From NCBI GenBank assembly GCA_002937455.1, contig PTJZ01000005.1, forward strand, positions 62,001-126,000: a DNA stretch of 64,000 nucleotides, written 5' to 3'. The notes below the pieces were generated by a model, which saw only the letters and a program-made list of their open reading frames with translations, had not been told where the DNA came from and made no database searches. The position numbers and the translations under genes are program-made. The stretch's first letter is position 1. Every line of letters begins with the position of its first letter. The stretch is from Alphaproteobacteria bacterium MarineAlpha11_Bin1. GTDB taxonomy: Bacteria > Pseudomonadota > Alphaproteobacteria > MPNO01 > UBA830. Of the stretch, positions 1 through 10,255 are shown in pieces.

Positions 1-1761
<1,761 letters not shown>

Positions 1762-2256
1762 CTAGTCGTCGATATCAGCAATCCTGTCAAAACTCGCGCC
1801 AAATGCGGCGCATACAAGTACATCCTTCAACTCGGGTGCAATTCTACGATAGAAACGCCGCGCTGGCCGGTTACCCTTCAAGACCGACCAAAAAATCCAG
1901 CGCGCTCCGTCCTCTCGGCTCCGGCGCGCAACCCCAGTTATCAATGCGGTGCCAATTCCACCGCGCCGGCGGGACTCACAAACGTAAAGATCTGCGAGGT
2001 AGATCCCACGCGTGGCGCTGTCAGTATCGTAGCCCGAATAATAGACGGCATAGCCAGCAGGTATGCCTTCTACGATCGCAACCATAGTTTTGAAGGCGGG
2101 GTCGTCCCCAAATCCGTCGCGCAGGAACGCATCGGCCGAAAATCGCGAGATGCGTCCGCCATCCGATATGCTGAGGGCTCGCGCCATTTCTGCAATGCTG
2201 TTTGCATCTCCTCGTCTTGCCGGCCGAACGTCAATCGAAGTTGGGGGCTTTACCAT
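1762..2256 (-). CDS. GNAT family N-acetyltransferase
   Basis: This 164-aa protein has the GNAT fold. It starts with the usual beta-strand VRPARRGDANSIAEMARAL. The acetyl-CoA-binding core is YLADLYVCESRRRGGIGTALI, in which RRRGGIG matches the Q/RxxGxG/A pyrophosphate loop. It ends with a WSVLKGNRPARRFYRR segment typical of the family. The acceptor (small amine, peptide or antibiotic) cannot be read from sequence. It is convergent with gyrB with no gap between the stop codons, and divergent from the penicillin-binding protein gene with about 78 bp between starts. Confidence 0.85.
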   Translation of the reverse strand: MVKPPTSIDVRPARRGDANSIAEMARALSISDGGRISRFSADAFLRDGFGDDPAFKTMVAIVEGIPAGYAVYYSGYDTDSATRGIYLADLYVCESRRRGGIGTALITGVARRSREDGARWIFWSVLKGNRPARRFYRRIAPELKDVLVCAAFGASFDRIADIDD

Positions 2257-2334
2257 TTCCAGTTACGGGCGCCTTTTTGTTGCCATAATAATGGGGTCGA
2301 TTGATGCAGTTTCTAACTTACTACATATAACAGC

Positions 2335-4365
2335 ATGACCGACGGAAAACGTAAAATACCGAGGCAGACCCAAAAAACTGACCGAAAGGTGGCTGACAGA
2401 ATTCCAAACCGAGGCACCGGGGGCCGGGGGTCTGCCTTATCAGTGCAAAATACCAAGGCGGTAGCAAAAAGTCCGGGCGGAAGATGGATAGCCGTTCGCC
2501 TATTTAAATGGTCTTTGGTTTGTTCAATCTGGGGGTGCCTAGCATTGGCTATACTTGTTGCGTGGTATGCTTGGGATCTACCCGACATTGGAAATCTTTC
2601 GGCACCAACACGAAGTGTAAGTATCACCATTACCGATTCCGGCGGACGCGACATCGCAACCTATGGTGACTTGTATGGTGAGCCGCTTCGGCTCGCCGAC
2701 GTACCGCCATACCTTGTTCAAGCGATCATTGCGACCGAGGACCGCCGGTTTTTTTCTCACAGCGGTTTCGATCCCGTGGCATTGGTGCGTGCCCTTGTTG
2801 TCAATCTCCGCGCTGGCCGGGTGCAACAGGGTGGTAGTACCCTGACCCAGCAACTCGCCAAGAATATCTTCCTGAAACCCGATCGGACCTTGCGGAGAAA
2901 AGTGCAGGAGCTATTGCTGGCGTTTTGGTTGGAAGCTAATTTTTCTAAGGAACAAATCTTTACTCTTTACATTAATCGTGTGTATCTCGGCGCCGGAACC
3001 TATGGCGTGGATGCCGCTGCGCGTCGATATTTCTCTATATCTGCAAGATCTGTCTCGCTTCACCAAGCCGCGGTCATCGCTGGCTTGCTTAAGGCACCGT
3101 CGCGCTATTCACCTCTCCGTAGCGTTAAAGCTGCCGAAGATCGCGCAAATGTGGTTCTTCGAATGATGGTCAGATCTGGTTTCTTGGATAAAAAGACAGC
3201 GCAAGAGGTCGGTACGCGCCGGTTGACGGTGGTTAGCCACTCGGGACGCCGGCGCACGGCACGCTATTTTTCTGACTGGGCACTAGAACGAGTCAACAGT
3301 TTTATCGGCCGAGCGGAGAATGACCTGATTGTCCATACTACGATGGATGCTCGTTCTCAGAAAATAGCGCAATCCCGACTAGAGGCCGTACTGAAACGCC
3401 AAGGAAAAAAACGAAATATTAGCCAAGCAGCGTTAGTATCGATGTCGCAATCTGGTGCGGTCCGGGCTTTAGTAGGCGGACGCGATTATTCATCTAGTCA
3501 GTATAATCGTGCATCGCAGTCCAGACGTCAGCCTGGGTCCGCGTTTAAGGTTTTTGTATATCTCGCTGCAATAGAGAGCGGCATGTCGCCGCAGGATACG
3601 CTGATAGACGGACCGTTGAAAATCGGGAAATGGAATCCCCGGAATTACGGCGGTGGCTACGAGGGAGTGGTAACGATAAAAGATGCTCTTTTAAGATCGA
3701 TTAATACCGTTGCTATAAAAATATCTGAGAAAGTGGGTCGCCAGAAGGTCATCAATATGGCACGACGGCTCGGAATCACGTCGCCATTGAAGTCACATCC
3801 CAGTTTAGCTCTTGGCGCTAGCGAGGTGTCATTATTAGAGCTAACAGCTGCCTATGGTGTGATAGCGAATGGCGGGATCGCGGTATGGCCGCACGCGATT
3901 ACTGAAATCCGGACTCGCAGTGGTGAGGTTCTTTATCGACGAATGGACGGGGCCGCAGCGCAGGTGTTGGATCCCAATACCGCGCGAGGCGTGAACGATA
4001 TGTTGCAGGCGGTCGTTTCCGAAGGCACCGGGCGTGCCGCTAAGCCAGGCCGCCCGGCCGCGGGGAAGACCGGCACTAGTCAGGATTTCCGGGACGCTTG
4101 GTTTGTCGGATATACCAACGAGTTGGTAACGGGCGTTTGGATGGGTAATGACGATAATTCACCCATGAAACGGGTTACTGGTGGGGGCTATCCAGCCGAG
4201 TTGTGGAGCAGTTATACACGCGCGGCGCTAAGGGGACTGCCGATTAAACCACTAATGTCCTCGGCCAGGTTGGCACCGACCCTTTCAGGGTCAAGGTCAT
4301 CAATTCTGAAATGGCTTGAACGCAACGTACAGGCGCACGAGGAAGCCCCCATTAGTGCAGACTAA
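2335..4365 (+). CDS. Penicillin-binding protein 1A family (bifunctional transglycosylase/transpeptidase)
   Basis: A 676-aa class A PBP that polymerises glycan strands from lipid II and cross-links stem peptides in the periplasm. After a basic cytoplasmic tail, one membrane segment lies near residues 57-80. The GT51 domain follows, with the catalytic Glu135 in ATEDRRFF and the QGGSTLTQQLAKN motif. The transpeptidase domain has Ser402-Ala-Phe-Lys405 (active-site SxxK), Ser455-Ile-Asn457 (SxN) and Lys578-Thr-Gly-Thr581 (KTGT), so both activities look intact. Its length is near that of shorter PBP1A/PBP2D-type proteins. The ATG start gives a normal signal-anchor topology. It stands alone, so the paralogue subtype (mrcA or pbpC-like) is not assigned. 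Confidence 0.93.
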   Translation: MTDGKRKIPRQTQKTDRKVADRIPNRGTGGRGSALSVQNTKAVAKSPGGRWIAVRLFKWSLVCSIWGCLALAILVAWYAWDLPDIGNLSAPTRSVSITITDSGGRDIATYGDLYGEPLRLADVPPYLVQAIIATEDRRFFSHSGFDPVALVRALVVNLRAGRVQQGGSTLTQQLAKNIFLKPDRTLRRKVQELLLAFWLEANFSKEQIFTLYINRVYLGAGTYGVDAAARRYFSISARSVSLHQAAVIAGLLKAPSRYSPLRSVKAAEDRANVVLRMMVRSGFLDKKTAQEVGTRRLTVVSHSGRRRTARYFSDWALERVNSFIGRAENDLIVHTTMDARSQKIAQSRLEAVLKRQGKKRNISQAALVSMSQSGAVRALVGGRDYSSSQYNRASQSRRQPGSAFKVFVYLAAIESGMSPQDTLIDGPLKIGKWNPRNYGGGYEGVVTIKDALLRSINTVAIKISEKVGRQKVINMARRLGITSPLKSHPSLALGASEVSLLELTAAYGVIANGGIAVWPHAITEIRTRSGEVLYRRMDGAAAQVLDPNTARGVNDMLQAVVSEGTGRAAKPGRPAAGKTGTSQDFRDAWFVGYTNELVTGVWMGNDDNSPMKRVTGGGYPAELWSSYTRAALRGLPIKPLMSSARLAPTLSGSRSSILKWLERNVQAHEEAPISAD

Positions 4366-4442
4366 GAAGACTATCAGATGAATGTCGAAGTACTTGCAGG
4401 TAGAAAACAAGCAGCATCGACGGCCCGATCCAGAAAACAGCT

Positions 4443-4630
4443 CATGCTAGCGGCATTACTTTTCCGTTGATGAAGCCAGCCACAACGGCACCTATGATGG
4501 CGGTGAAGGATATCTACAGTAAACTTAGCATTGATACGGCCGTGCCGGCCATCTTGGGAATTGGTGTTATTACTTCGCTCGCTAATTCGAAGTGCTGAAA
4601 GTCATGGGCTTCCAAACAGATAACTCTTAA
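4443..4630 (+). pseudogene. Possible gene remnant, two frames, unidentified
   Basis: The roughly 290-bp gap between the PBP gene and ycgN has no intact gene. One frame (ATG at 4470, stop at 4596-4598) reads MKPATTAPMMAVKDIYSKLS and continues as a hydrophobic helix-like stretch (AVPAILGIGVI). The protein-like text seems to resume in a shifted frame at 4586 (FEVLKVMGFQ) and stops at 4628-4630. This could be a decayed membrane-protein fragment or chance. No family is recognised. Confidence 0.15.
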
Positions 4631-4652
4631 CGCTGCCTATTAGGCGCTGTCT

Positions 4653-5108
4653 TTATTCTGGCCAAGTGACTATGTGGTCCTCTGGATCGATCCGCTGAGA
4701 CTCGTGAACAACCCTATTCTTTGTAGATATACCGGCCGTATGTACGGTTTTAGGGTCTCCCGATACCAGGGGATGCCACCATTGAAGTTCCTTACCTTCA
4801 GCCAAAAGACGGTAGGCGCAAGTTGTCGGCAGCCATTTCGCTGTGCGCGCCAGATGTGGCGTCACTTGAAGACAGTCTGGGACGCGACTGGAACGCCCTG
4901 AATAATCTGTACAGGCACAAGTGCCTATATTGAGAAGCCGGCACGCGACCTCTGTAAACGCTAGCTCGCCCGTACTGACATCTTCAAGTTTAATAAGACA
5001 ACATTTTGCACAGCCGTCACAGAGAGATTCCCACTCTTGGCGGTTCATCTTTTCAAGGGCTTTTTCCTTCCAGAACGGATTTGATTTGCCCTCTCCTACT
5101 AACGTCAC
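4653..5108 (-). CDS. YcgN/UPF0260 family cysteine-cluster protein
   Basis: This 151-aa protein belongs to the YcgN (UPF0260) family, recognised by PFWKEKALEKM near the N-terminus and the cysteine-rich core LCDGCAKCCLIKLED. Further conserved cysteines lie in CRLLNIGTCACTDY and in PDCLQVTP. The cysteines suggest metal or Fe-S binding, but the biochemical role of the family is unknown to me. The start is GTG (5106-5108), overlapping the TGA of the upstream SCO1 gene as GTGA, so the two are translationally coupled. Coupling to a copper-chaperone-like protein hints at a metal or redox role, which is inference only. Confidence 0.85.
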   Translation of the reverse strand: MTLVGEGKSNPFWKEKALEKMNRQEWESLCDGCAKCCLIKLEDVSTGELAFTEVACRLLNIGTCACTDYSGRSSRVPDCLQVTPHLARTAKWLPTTCAYRLLAEGKELQWWHPLVSGDPKTVHTAGISTKNRVVHESQRIDPEDHIVTWPE

Positions 5109-5698
5109 TTTCCGATTTCCCGTTTCAGCGCTTCGGCCATCCGCTCGGGCTTTATAGTGTGGGTGAAATGGGTCATGTAAACCCCCTCCGGGTTCATCAG
5201 AAAGACGATGGAACTATGATCCATAAGATAGTCCGTAGTGTCATCTGTATTCTCAGATTTGGAGTAAAAAACTCTGTATGCTCGGGCCGCTTTTGCGATC
5301 TCCACTTCCGTTCCAGTTAGCCCGATCATACGCGGATGAAAATTTTCGACATAAGATTTTAGATGTTCAACCGTATCACGTGTAGGATCGACCGTTATGA
5401 AGATCGGGGTGATGCTGTTCTGAAGGTCTTTTTCCAGCAGGTCCATTGCATTCGAAATGACCTGCAGAGCCGTGGGGCACACGTCCGGGCAGAACGTGTA
5501 TCCGAAGTAGATGAGGTTGTAAGAACCATTTAAGTCCTTCTCGGTGCGGGTTCTTCCGGTCTGATCAGTAAGAGTGAATGGACCACCTATTGCTGCGACT
5601 CCGCGCCCCCCCGGTCCGCCGCCATAGAATACAAAAACTGCTATAGCAATGACAATTATTCCGGTGGTAAAAATAAGGATGGTTTGATACGGGCGCAT
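5105..5698 (-). CDS. SCO1/SenC family protein (copper chaperone / thiol-disulfide oxidoreductase)
   Basis: A 197-aa protein with an N-terminal membrane anchor (residues about 5-25) and a periplasmic thioredoxin-like domain. The copper-binding CxxxC is seen as FCPDVCPTAL, and the third ligand is the His of the MDHSSIVFLM segment. FGYTFCPDVCP and ITVDPTRDT are family hallmarks. SCO proteins help assemble the CuA centre of cytochrome oxidase. In Rhodobacter, senC sits between regB and regA. Here it lies about 2.7 kb from regB, on the other strand and in an operon with ycgN. Confidence 0.93.
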   Translation of the reverse strand: MRPYQTILIFTTGIIVIAIAVFVFYGGGPGGRGVAAIGGPFTLTDQTGRTRTEKDLNGSYNLIYFGYTFCPDVCPTALQVISNAMDLLEKDLQNSITPIFITVDPTRDTVEHLKSYVENFHPRMIGLTGTEVEIAKAARAYRVFYSKSENTDDTTDYLMDHSSIVFLMNPEGVYMTHFTHTIKPERMAEALKREIGK

Positions 5699-5805
5699 TT
5701 CTTAAATTTCTAACGGTCAGATCACGGATCCGAGGTATACTAGTGGTTAATTAGATTGGCCAGACTACGCCTTTACCCTTTGAATTTGGTGAACACGTTC
5801 GTACG

Positions 5806-6378
5806 ATGAAAAATTTTGGCACTATAAAAATGATTTTGATAGCACTCATTCTGTCGGTGCTGTCTGCGTTACCCGGACAAACGGAAATTAATCTACTTAA
5901 AAATGACGCGTTGATCGAGGCCGCTAAAGCCGGAGATCTAAGGGTTGGACAAGACCTACTTCACAGGAAACACAATATTGAAGGTCGGGAGCAGGATGGG
6001 CGAACGCCATTGTTTTTTGCTGCGTCCCGTGGGAGCGAAGATTTCGTAGAACTATTGGTCAAACACAATGCGAAAATCGATGCACTCGATAATTTGGGAA
6101 ACTCACCAATATATTATGCGGCGGCAGGCAACCATGTTGGCGTAGTCGAGATCCTACTTGAGTCCGGTGCGAACTTAGATTCTCAAAATCGACGAGGGCT
6201 GACACCACTGATGATAGCGGCATCGGAGGGTAATCTTTCAACAGTACAGGTGTTGATTGACGGCAAGGCAGATCCTACTCTGACCGATTTTACCGGTCGT
6301 ACGGCTTGGGAATGGGCCCATCGTTCCAATCACCGCGGTATACTGAGATATATGAGGTCTGTAGGCATAAATCGTTAA
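5806..6378 (+). CDS. Ankyrin-repeat protein, probably exported
   Basis: A 190-aa protein with an N-terminal hydrophobic signal (residues about 8-24, with a possible cleavage after ALPGQT). Four to five ankyrin repeats follow, marked by DGRTPLFFAASRGSEDFVELL, LGNSPIYYAAAGNHVGVVEIL, RGLTPLMIAASEGN and a final TGRTAWEWAHRSNH. Ankyrin repeats mediate protein binding, so a periplasmic scaffold or inhibitor role is possible, but the partner is unknown. It is divergent from the SCO1 gene with about 107 bp between starts. Confidence 0.8.
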   Translation: MKNFGTIKMILIALILSVLSALPGQTEINLLKNDALIEAAKAGDLRVGQDLLHRKHNIEGREQDGRTPLFFAASRGSEDFVELLVKHNAKIDALDNLGNSPIYYAAAGNHVGVVEILLESGANLDSQNRRGLTPLMIAASEGNLSTVQVLIDGKADPTLTDFTGRTAWEWAHRSNHRGILRYMRSVGINR

Positions 6379-6625
6379 TAGGTCATTTACCGCACAAACA
6401 TTCAGAATAATGACTGTGTCTTATAAGAAGGTTAATTTTGTCGAATTGTCCCGACATTTTTTGGCGGCTTCCCCGCCCCCGATAGGTAATGTTTACAGCG
6501 GAGTTTTTGAACTGCATGTCAGCGCCATAACTGTCCTTAGTATAAACCGCTTGGAAATAGATAATGAAGGCGGTGGATGGGCGGCGGTCGGGCAGTAAAG
6601 TCGATAGTCAAGTTGTTTAAGTTGT

Positions 6626-7393
6626 CTATTCCCCCATCTGCAAAAGTTGTCCCCGATGCCGTGCAACCCGGAAAGCTATAAGAAATACCCCGAGCCCTAA
6701 AAGCAGATAAAGAATGTTTAGGCCCACCGCCCAAGCAAACCGGTCGATTATGAATACGCCATCCAGAGCAACCGCTCGCATTCCCTCGAATACGTGCGAA
6801 GAAGGCAACGCGTAGGCGACGGGCTGTAGCCAGTATGGAAGGGTGGAGATCGGATAATAAATTCCGCTTAATGGTGCGACCGCGAAGATTACAGCCCAAG
6901 CTAAGCTTTCAGCGCCAAGGCCGCAGCGAAGAATAAGCCCCGAAACGGCAAGTCCAACTGCTGCTCCGAAGATTAGTAGGTTAACGAAAAACGCAATCAG
7001 GGGTAGACCCATATCAAAAATAGAATAATGATAAAGAGCTATCGCCAGCAAAGCTGCCGGGATAATTCCAATAAAAGTTCTAATTGCGCTTATAGCTAAC
7101 AGAGACAATGCCCATTCATAAGGCCGAAGTGGACTTGCAAAAAGTTGACCTAGGTTACGCGACCACATTTCTTCCAAAAAAGAAATTGAGACGCCGATGT
7201 TAGCCCGAAACATGACGTCCCAAAGAAGTACCGCTGCGATTAGGATTCCCCCCGCTCGCACGAACCATTCGGAATGTTCGTATAAAAATTGCGACATAAA
7301 CCCCCAAATCAGCATCTGCATCGTGGGCCAATAGGCGAGTTCAATGATACGCGGAATCGATCCGCGAAGGAGATAGAAGTACCGCAATACCAT
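6626..7393 (-). CDS. ABC-2 type transporter permease
   Basis: A 255-aa membrane protein with about six hydrophobic segments and the ABC-2 permease pattern. It begins MVLRYFYLLRGSIPRIIELAY and has a central LGQLFASPLRPYEW coupling-helix region. The C-terminal half carries PLSGIYYPISTLPYWLQP, a signature of polysaccharide/drug exporter permeases. It lies downstream of the ATPase gene and in the same reading frame, separated by one TAA and 16 further sense codons. Those codons read like the usual N-terminus of the family, while ATG 7393 is the only standard start. The exported substrate is unknown. Confidence 0.88.
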   Translation of the reverse strand: MVLRYFYLLRGSIPRIIELAYWPTMQMLIWGFMSQFLYEHSEWFVRAGGILIAAVLLWDVMFRANIGVSISFLEEMWSRNLGQLFASPLRPYEWALSLLAISAIRTFIGIIPAALLAIALYHYSIFDMGLPLIAFFVNLLIFGAAVGLAVSGLILRCGLGAESLAWAVIFAVAPLSGIYYPISTLPYWLQPVAYALPSSHVFEGMRAVALDGVFIIDRFAWAVGLNILYLLLGLGVFLIAFRVARHRGQLLQMGE

Positions 7394-7441
7394 CGCGGCA
7401 ATTCGCTGGGTGGAAAAATATAGCAGCCGCCGTACTCCCGG

Positions 7442-8206
7442 TTATTTTTCTGCCGCCATTTCCGAATCTTCCTCGCTTACGCGTCCTCGGGAGATATCGA
7501 GAAATACGTCCTCAAGGGTACCGCGGCCGTATCTAGTTAGAAGGGCGGCTGGGCTTCCCCGGTCTACAATTGAGCCTTCTCTCATCATCACTACGTCGTC
7601 GCACATACGCTCGACCTCAGACATGTTATGCGACGCTAGCAAGATCGTTCCCTTTCGATCCCTCTGGAATTCCATGAGGTAAGTTCTAACCCAGTCGGCG
7701 GTGTCTGGGTCGAGTGAAGCGGTTGGCTCATCCAGAAAAAGAAGGTCTGGCTCATTAAGCAACGATTTTGCAAGAGATACTCGCGTTTTTTGACCGGACG
7801 ACAGTTCACCAAACGGACGATCTAAGAAATCGTCTATATCGAGGTCTAAGGCAAGAGCGGTAATCCTTTCTTTGGGTTCAGGAATTCCATACAGCTTGGA
7901 ATACACCATCAAGTTTTCACGGGAAGTTAGCCGTTTAGGAAGATCGACATATGGCGAAGAGAAATTGATTCTTGGTAGTATCTTGTAGCGGTGACGAAGT
8001 ATGTCCGCGCCTAAGATCTCGATCTCTCCAGAAGTTGGGATAAGAAGCCCGAGTAACATAGAAATCGTGGTGGTTTTGCCCGCGCCATTGCCTCCTAGTA
8101 ACGCGCATATTTTACCTTCCATAACATCGAAACTAAGTTCGTTGACGGCTAAGACTTCGCCAAACCTTTTGACGAGTCTACATACTCTTATCACTGCATC
8201 GACCAT
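7442..8206 (-). CDS. ABC transporter ATP-binding protein
   Basis: A 254-aa ATPase that powers the adjacent ABC-2 permease. Walker A is GGNGAGKTTT, the signature is LSSGQKTRVSLAKSLL, Walker B is LLFLDEPTASLD, and the switch His is in LLASHNMSEVERM. The C-terminal helices (YGRGTLEDVFLDISRG) are typical of exporters of the NatA/CcmA/DrrA type. It is the first gene of the two-gene unit and is divergent from regB, so the 160-bp region between them carries both promoters. Confidence 0.92.
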   Translation of the reverse strand: MVDAVIRVCRLVKRFGEVLAVNELSFDVMEGKICALLGGNGAGKTTTISMLLGLLIPTSGEIEILGADILRHRYKILPRINFSSPYVDLPKRLTSRENLMVYSKLYGIPEPKERITALALDLDIDDFLDRPFGELSSGQKTRVSLAKSLLNEPDLLFLDEPTASLDPDTADWVRTYLMEFQRDRKGTILLASHNMSEVERMCDDVVMMREGSIVDRGSPAALLTRYGRGTLEDVFLDISRGRVSEEDSEMAAEK

Positions 8207-8292
8207 GAACTGGAATATGGATTGCTAGTCGCCGGAGGACCAGCCCGATTGAATAATTTTTCTTTTGTCTATTTGGGCTTCACTATAGCCGG

Positions 8293-8304
8293 CTATCGCG
8301 ATAG
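8293..8304. promoter_or_regulatory. 12-bp perfect palindrome in the exporter/regB divergent region
   Basis: CTATCGCGATAG is a perfect 12-bp palindrome, 63 bp upstream of the regB ATG and within the divergent promoter region. It could be an operator for a dimeric regulator. RegA-type sites are usually described as interrupted GC-rich repeats, so this need not be one. Only the symmetry and the position support it. Confidence 0.25.
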
Positions 8305-8367
8305 ACGTGACGAAACTAGAAGGCGAAGAATTTAATGTTGTTGATCAATGATGAGTCGGTAATCTGA

Positions 8368-9711
8368 ATGACGCAGCTGCCCCTCTCGGACTATGCCTAT
8401 GGGTCGGCGGTCGATGACCCGGTTCGGCTACGAACACTGACTCTTATCAGGTGGGTAGCAATTGTGGGTCAGGCCCTCGCCCTCCTTGTCGTCCACTTCG
8501 GATTGGGGTTCCCAGTTCCGTTGGGCCCTGCCTTTTCGGTAGTGGGAGCGTCTCTTTTATTAAATCTGTTTGTCTTGACTGAATATACCATGCCAGTGCG
8601 CCTCGGTGAGCGGAGCGCTGCCGCCTTCTTGGCGTTTGATATTATCCAGCTCGCCGCACTTTTATATTTGACCGGTGGTCTCCAAAACCCCTTTTCTTTT
8701 CTGCTACTAGCGCCGATCGCAGTATCCGCGACGATCCTGACGATTCGCAGTACGATTGCGCTATGTATTCTATCTGTCGCCAGCATAACAATGGTGGCAA
8801 TTTGGCATTATCCTTTGCCTTGGGCAGAGGGAGGATTTTCTGTTCCGCAGGTATACGTACTCGGTATCTGGGTTGCACTTGCGATCGGCATCCTGTTTTT
8901 TGCGATTTATACCTGGCGGGTGGCGGAGGAAGCGCGGCGTATGTCAAATGCCTTGGCCGCAAGTCAACTTGCACTTGCGCGCGAACAGCAGCTTGCGGCT
9001 CTTGGAGGCATGGCTGCTGCTGCAGCCCATGAGTTAGGTAGTCCTTTGGGGACCATCGCGGTGGCATCGGGAGAAATAGCTCGGGAACTCCACCCAGAGA
9101 GTCCAATATATGATGATGTCCAGCTACTAATTAGCGAAACCTCAAGATGTAGGGACATACTAGCAGAACTCGCTGACCGTTCCGAAGACGGAGACGGGGA
9201 AGAGTCTCCTTTCGAGCATCTGCCGGTCCATGTGCTTGTTGAAGCAGCAGTTCAGCGGCACGAGGTCGAGGATATTTCTTTCAAATTAACCGCAAGCGGT
9301 GGACCGGGAGACGAAATTCATTCTTCACCAGTCGTTTCTCGGAGTCCGGAAATTATCCATGGACTCGGTACAATTATTCAGAATGCAGCTCAATTCGCCC
9401 GCCAAAAAGTAGAAATAAAAACGAGTTGGGATGCGGAATATGTTCGTGTTCGGGTTCGAGACGACGGGCCAGGATTTGCGTCAGGGCTACTCGAACGGCT
9501 AGGAGAGCCCTATATATCTTCAAGGAGACGATCGGAAGGACACATGGGTCTTGGTATTTTTATCGGTCGCACCTTGCTGCAGCGGTCGGGGGGAGATATC
9601 GCTTTTCGGAATGATCCCGACGGGGGTGCAGTCGTTGATATAGTCTGGCACCGCGATAAACTTGAAATACGGGATACGGAGCTTGACGATGAGCATATTG
9701 GGACAATTTGA
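8368..9711 (+). CDS. regB: Redox-sensing histidine kinase RegB/PrrB type
   Basis: A 447-aa sensor kinase with about six N-terminal membrane helices followed by DHp and HATPase domains. The quinone-sensing heptapeptide GGLQNPF is intact at residues 103-109. The H-box is AAAAHELGSPLGTI with phospho-acceptor His221. Cys261 in SRCRDILAEL corresponds to the redox-active cysteine of Rhodobacter RegB. N, G1 and G2 boxes are visible (IIQNAAQFA, DDGPGFASG, GHMGLGIFI). RegB-RegA systems adjust respiration, photosynthesis, nitrogen and hydrogen metabolism to redox state. regA follows with a 23-bp overlap, so the pair is co-translated. Assignment is firm. Confidence 0.95.
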   Translation: MTQLPLSDYAYGSAVDDPVRLRTLTLIRWVAIVGQALALLVVHFGLGFPVPLGPAFSVVGASLLLNLFVLTEYTMPVRLGERSAAAFLAFDIIQLAALLYLTGGLQNPFSFLLLAPIAVSATILTIRSTIALCILSVASITMVAIWHYPLPWAEGGFSVPQVYVLGIWVALAIGILFFAIYTWRVAEEARRMSNALAASQLALAREQQLAALGGMAAAAAHELGSPLGTIAVASGEIARELHPESPIYDDVQLLISETSRCRDILAELADRSEDGDGEESPFEHLPVHVLVEAAVQRHEVEDISFKLTASGGPGDEIHSSPVVSRSPEIIHGLGTIIQNAAQFARQKVEIKTSWDAEYVRVRVRDDGPGFASGLLERLGEPYISSRRRSEGHMGLGIFIGRTLLQRSGGDIAFRNDPDGGAVVDIVWHRDKLEIRDTELDDEHIGTI

Positions 9712-10255
9712 AGACAGGACCTTATTAATCGTTGATGACGACGAGCCTTTTCTCGGGCGGCTCTCCCGGGCTATGGAGATGCGGGGCTTTGATGTTTCTA
9801 CTGCGGCGTCGGTGCGTGACGGTGTTGCTGCTGTAAAGTCGGTGCCTCCGGCATTCGCGGTTCTTGATTTGCGCCTTGCGGACGGCAGCGGCCTTGATAT
9901 TGTGCCAGCTATTCAGGAAAGCCGCCCCGGCTCGCGTATCGTGATGCTCACCGGCTATGGTAATATTGCAACTGCTGTGGCCGCTGTGAAGGCGGGAGCC
10001 CTCGATTATTTGGCTAAGCCGACAGATGCAGATGCCGTCGAAGCGGCATTACTATCCAGTGGTGAAAGGCTACCACCACCACCGGAAAATCCTATGTCTG
10101 CGGACCGCGTACGCTGGGAGCACATACAAAGAGTTTACGAACAGTGCGATCGCAATGTTTCTGAGACTGCCCGACGCTTAACCATGCATCGGCGAACCCT
10201 ACAGCGCATCCTCTCAAAACGGGCCCCCCGAGAAGCGCCTCTAGATGAATTGTGA
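9689..10255 (+). CDS. regA: Response regulator RegA/PrrA type
   Basis: A two-domain regulator of about 188 aa. The receiver domain has the acidic pocket IVDDDEP, phospho-acceptor Asp60 in AVLDLRL, the Thr of VMLTGYG and the Lys of YLAKPTD. A proline-rich linker (PPPPENP) leads to a Fis-type helix-turn-helix with NVSETARRLTMHRRTLQRIL, the near-invariant RegA C-terminus. ATG 9689 (MSILGQF) is preferred over the upstream TTG at 9662 because family members begin a few residues before LLIVDDD. It overlaps regB by 23 bp and the next gene by 11 bp. Confidence 0.95.
   Translation: MSILGQFEDRTLLIVDDDEPFLGRLSRAMEMRGFDVSTAASVRDGVAAVKSVPPAFAVLDLRLADGSGLDIVPAIQESRPGSRIVMLTGYGNIATAVAAVKAGALDYLAKPTDADAVEAALLSSGERLPPPPENPMSADRVRWEHIQRVYEQCDRNVSETARRLTMHRRTLQRILSKRAPREAPLDEL

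Noticed and set aside
6410..6598. Plus-strand 62-codon frame between the ankyrin gene and the ABC permease
   Set aside because: No ribosome site, no recognisable motif, and composition like non-coding sequence.
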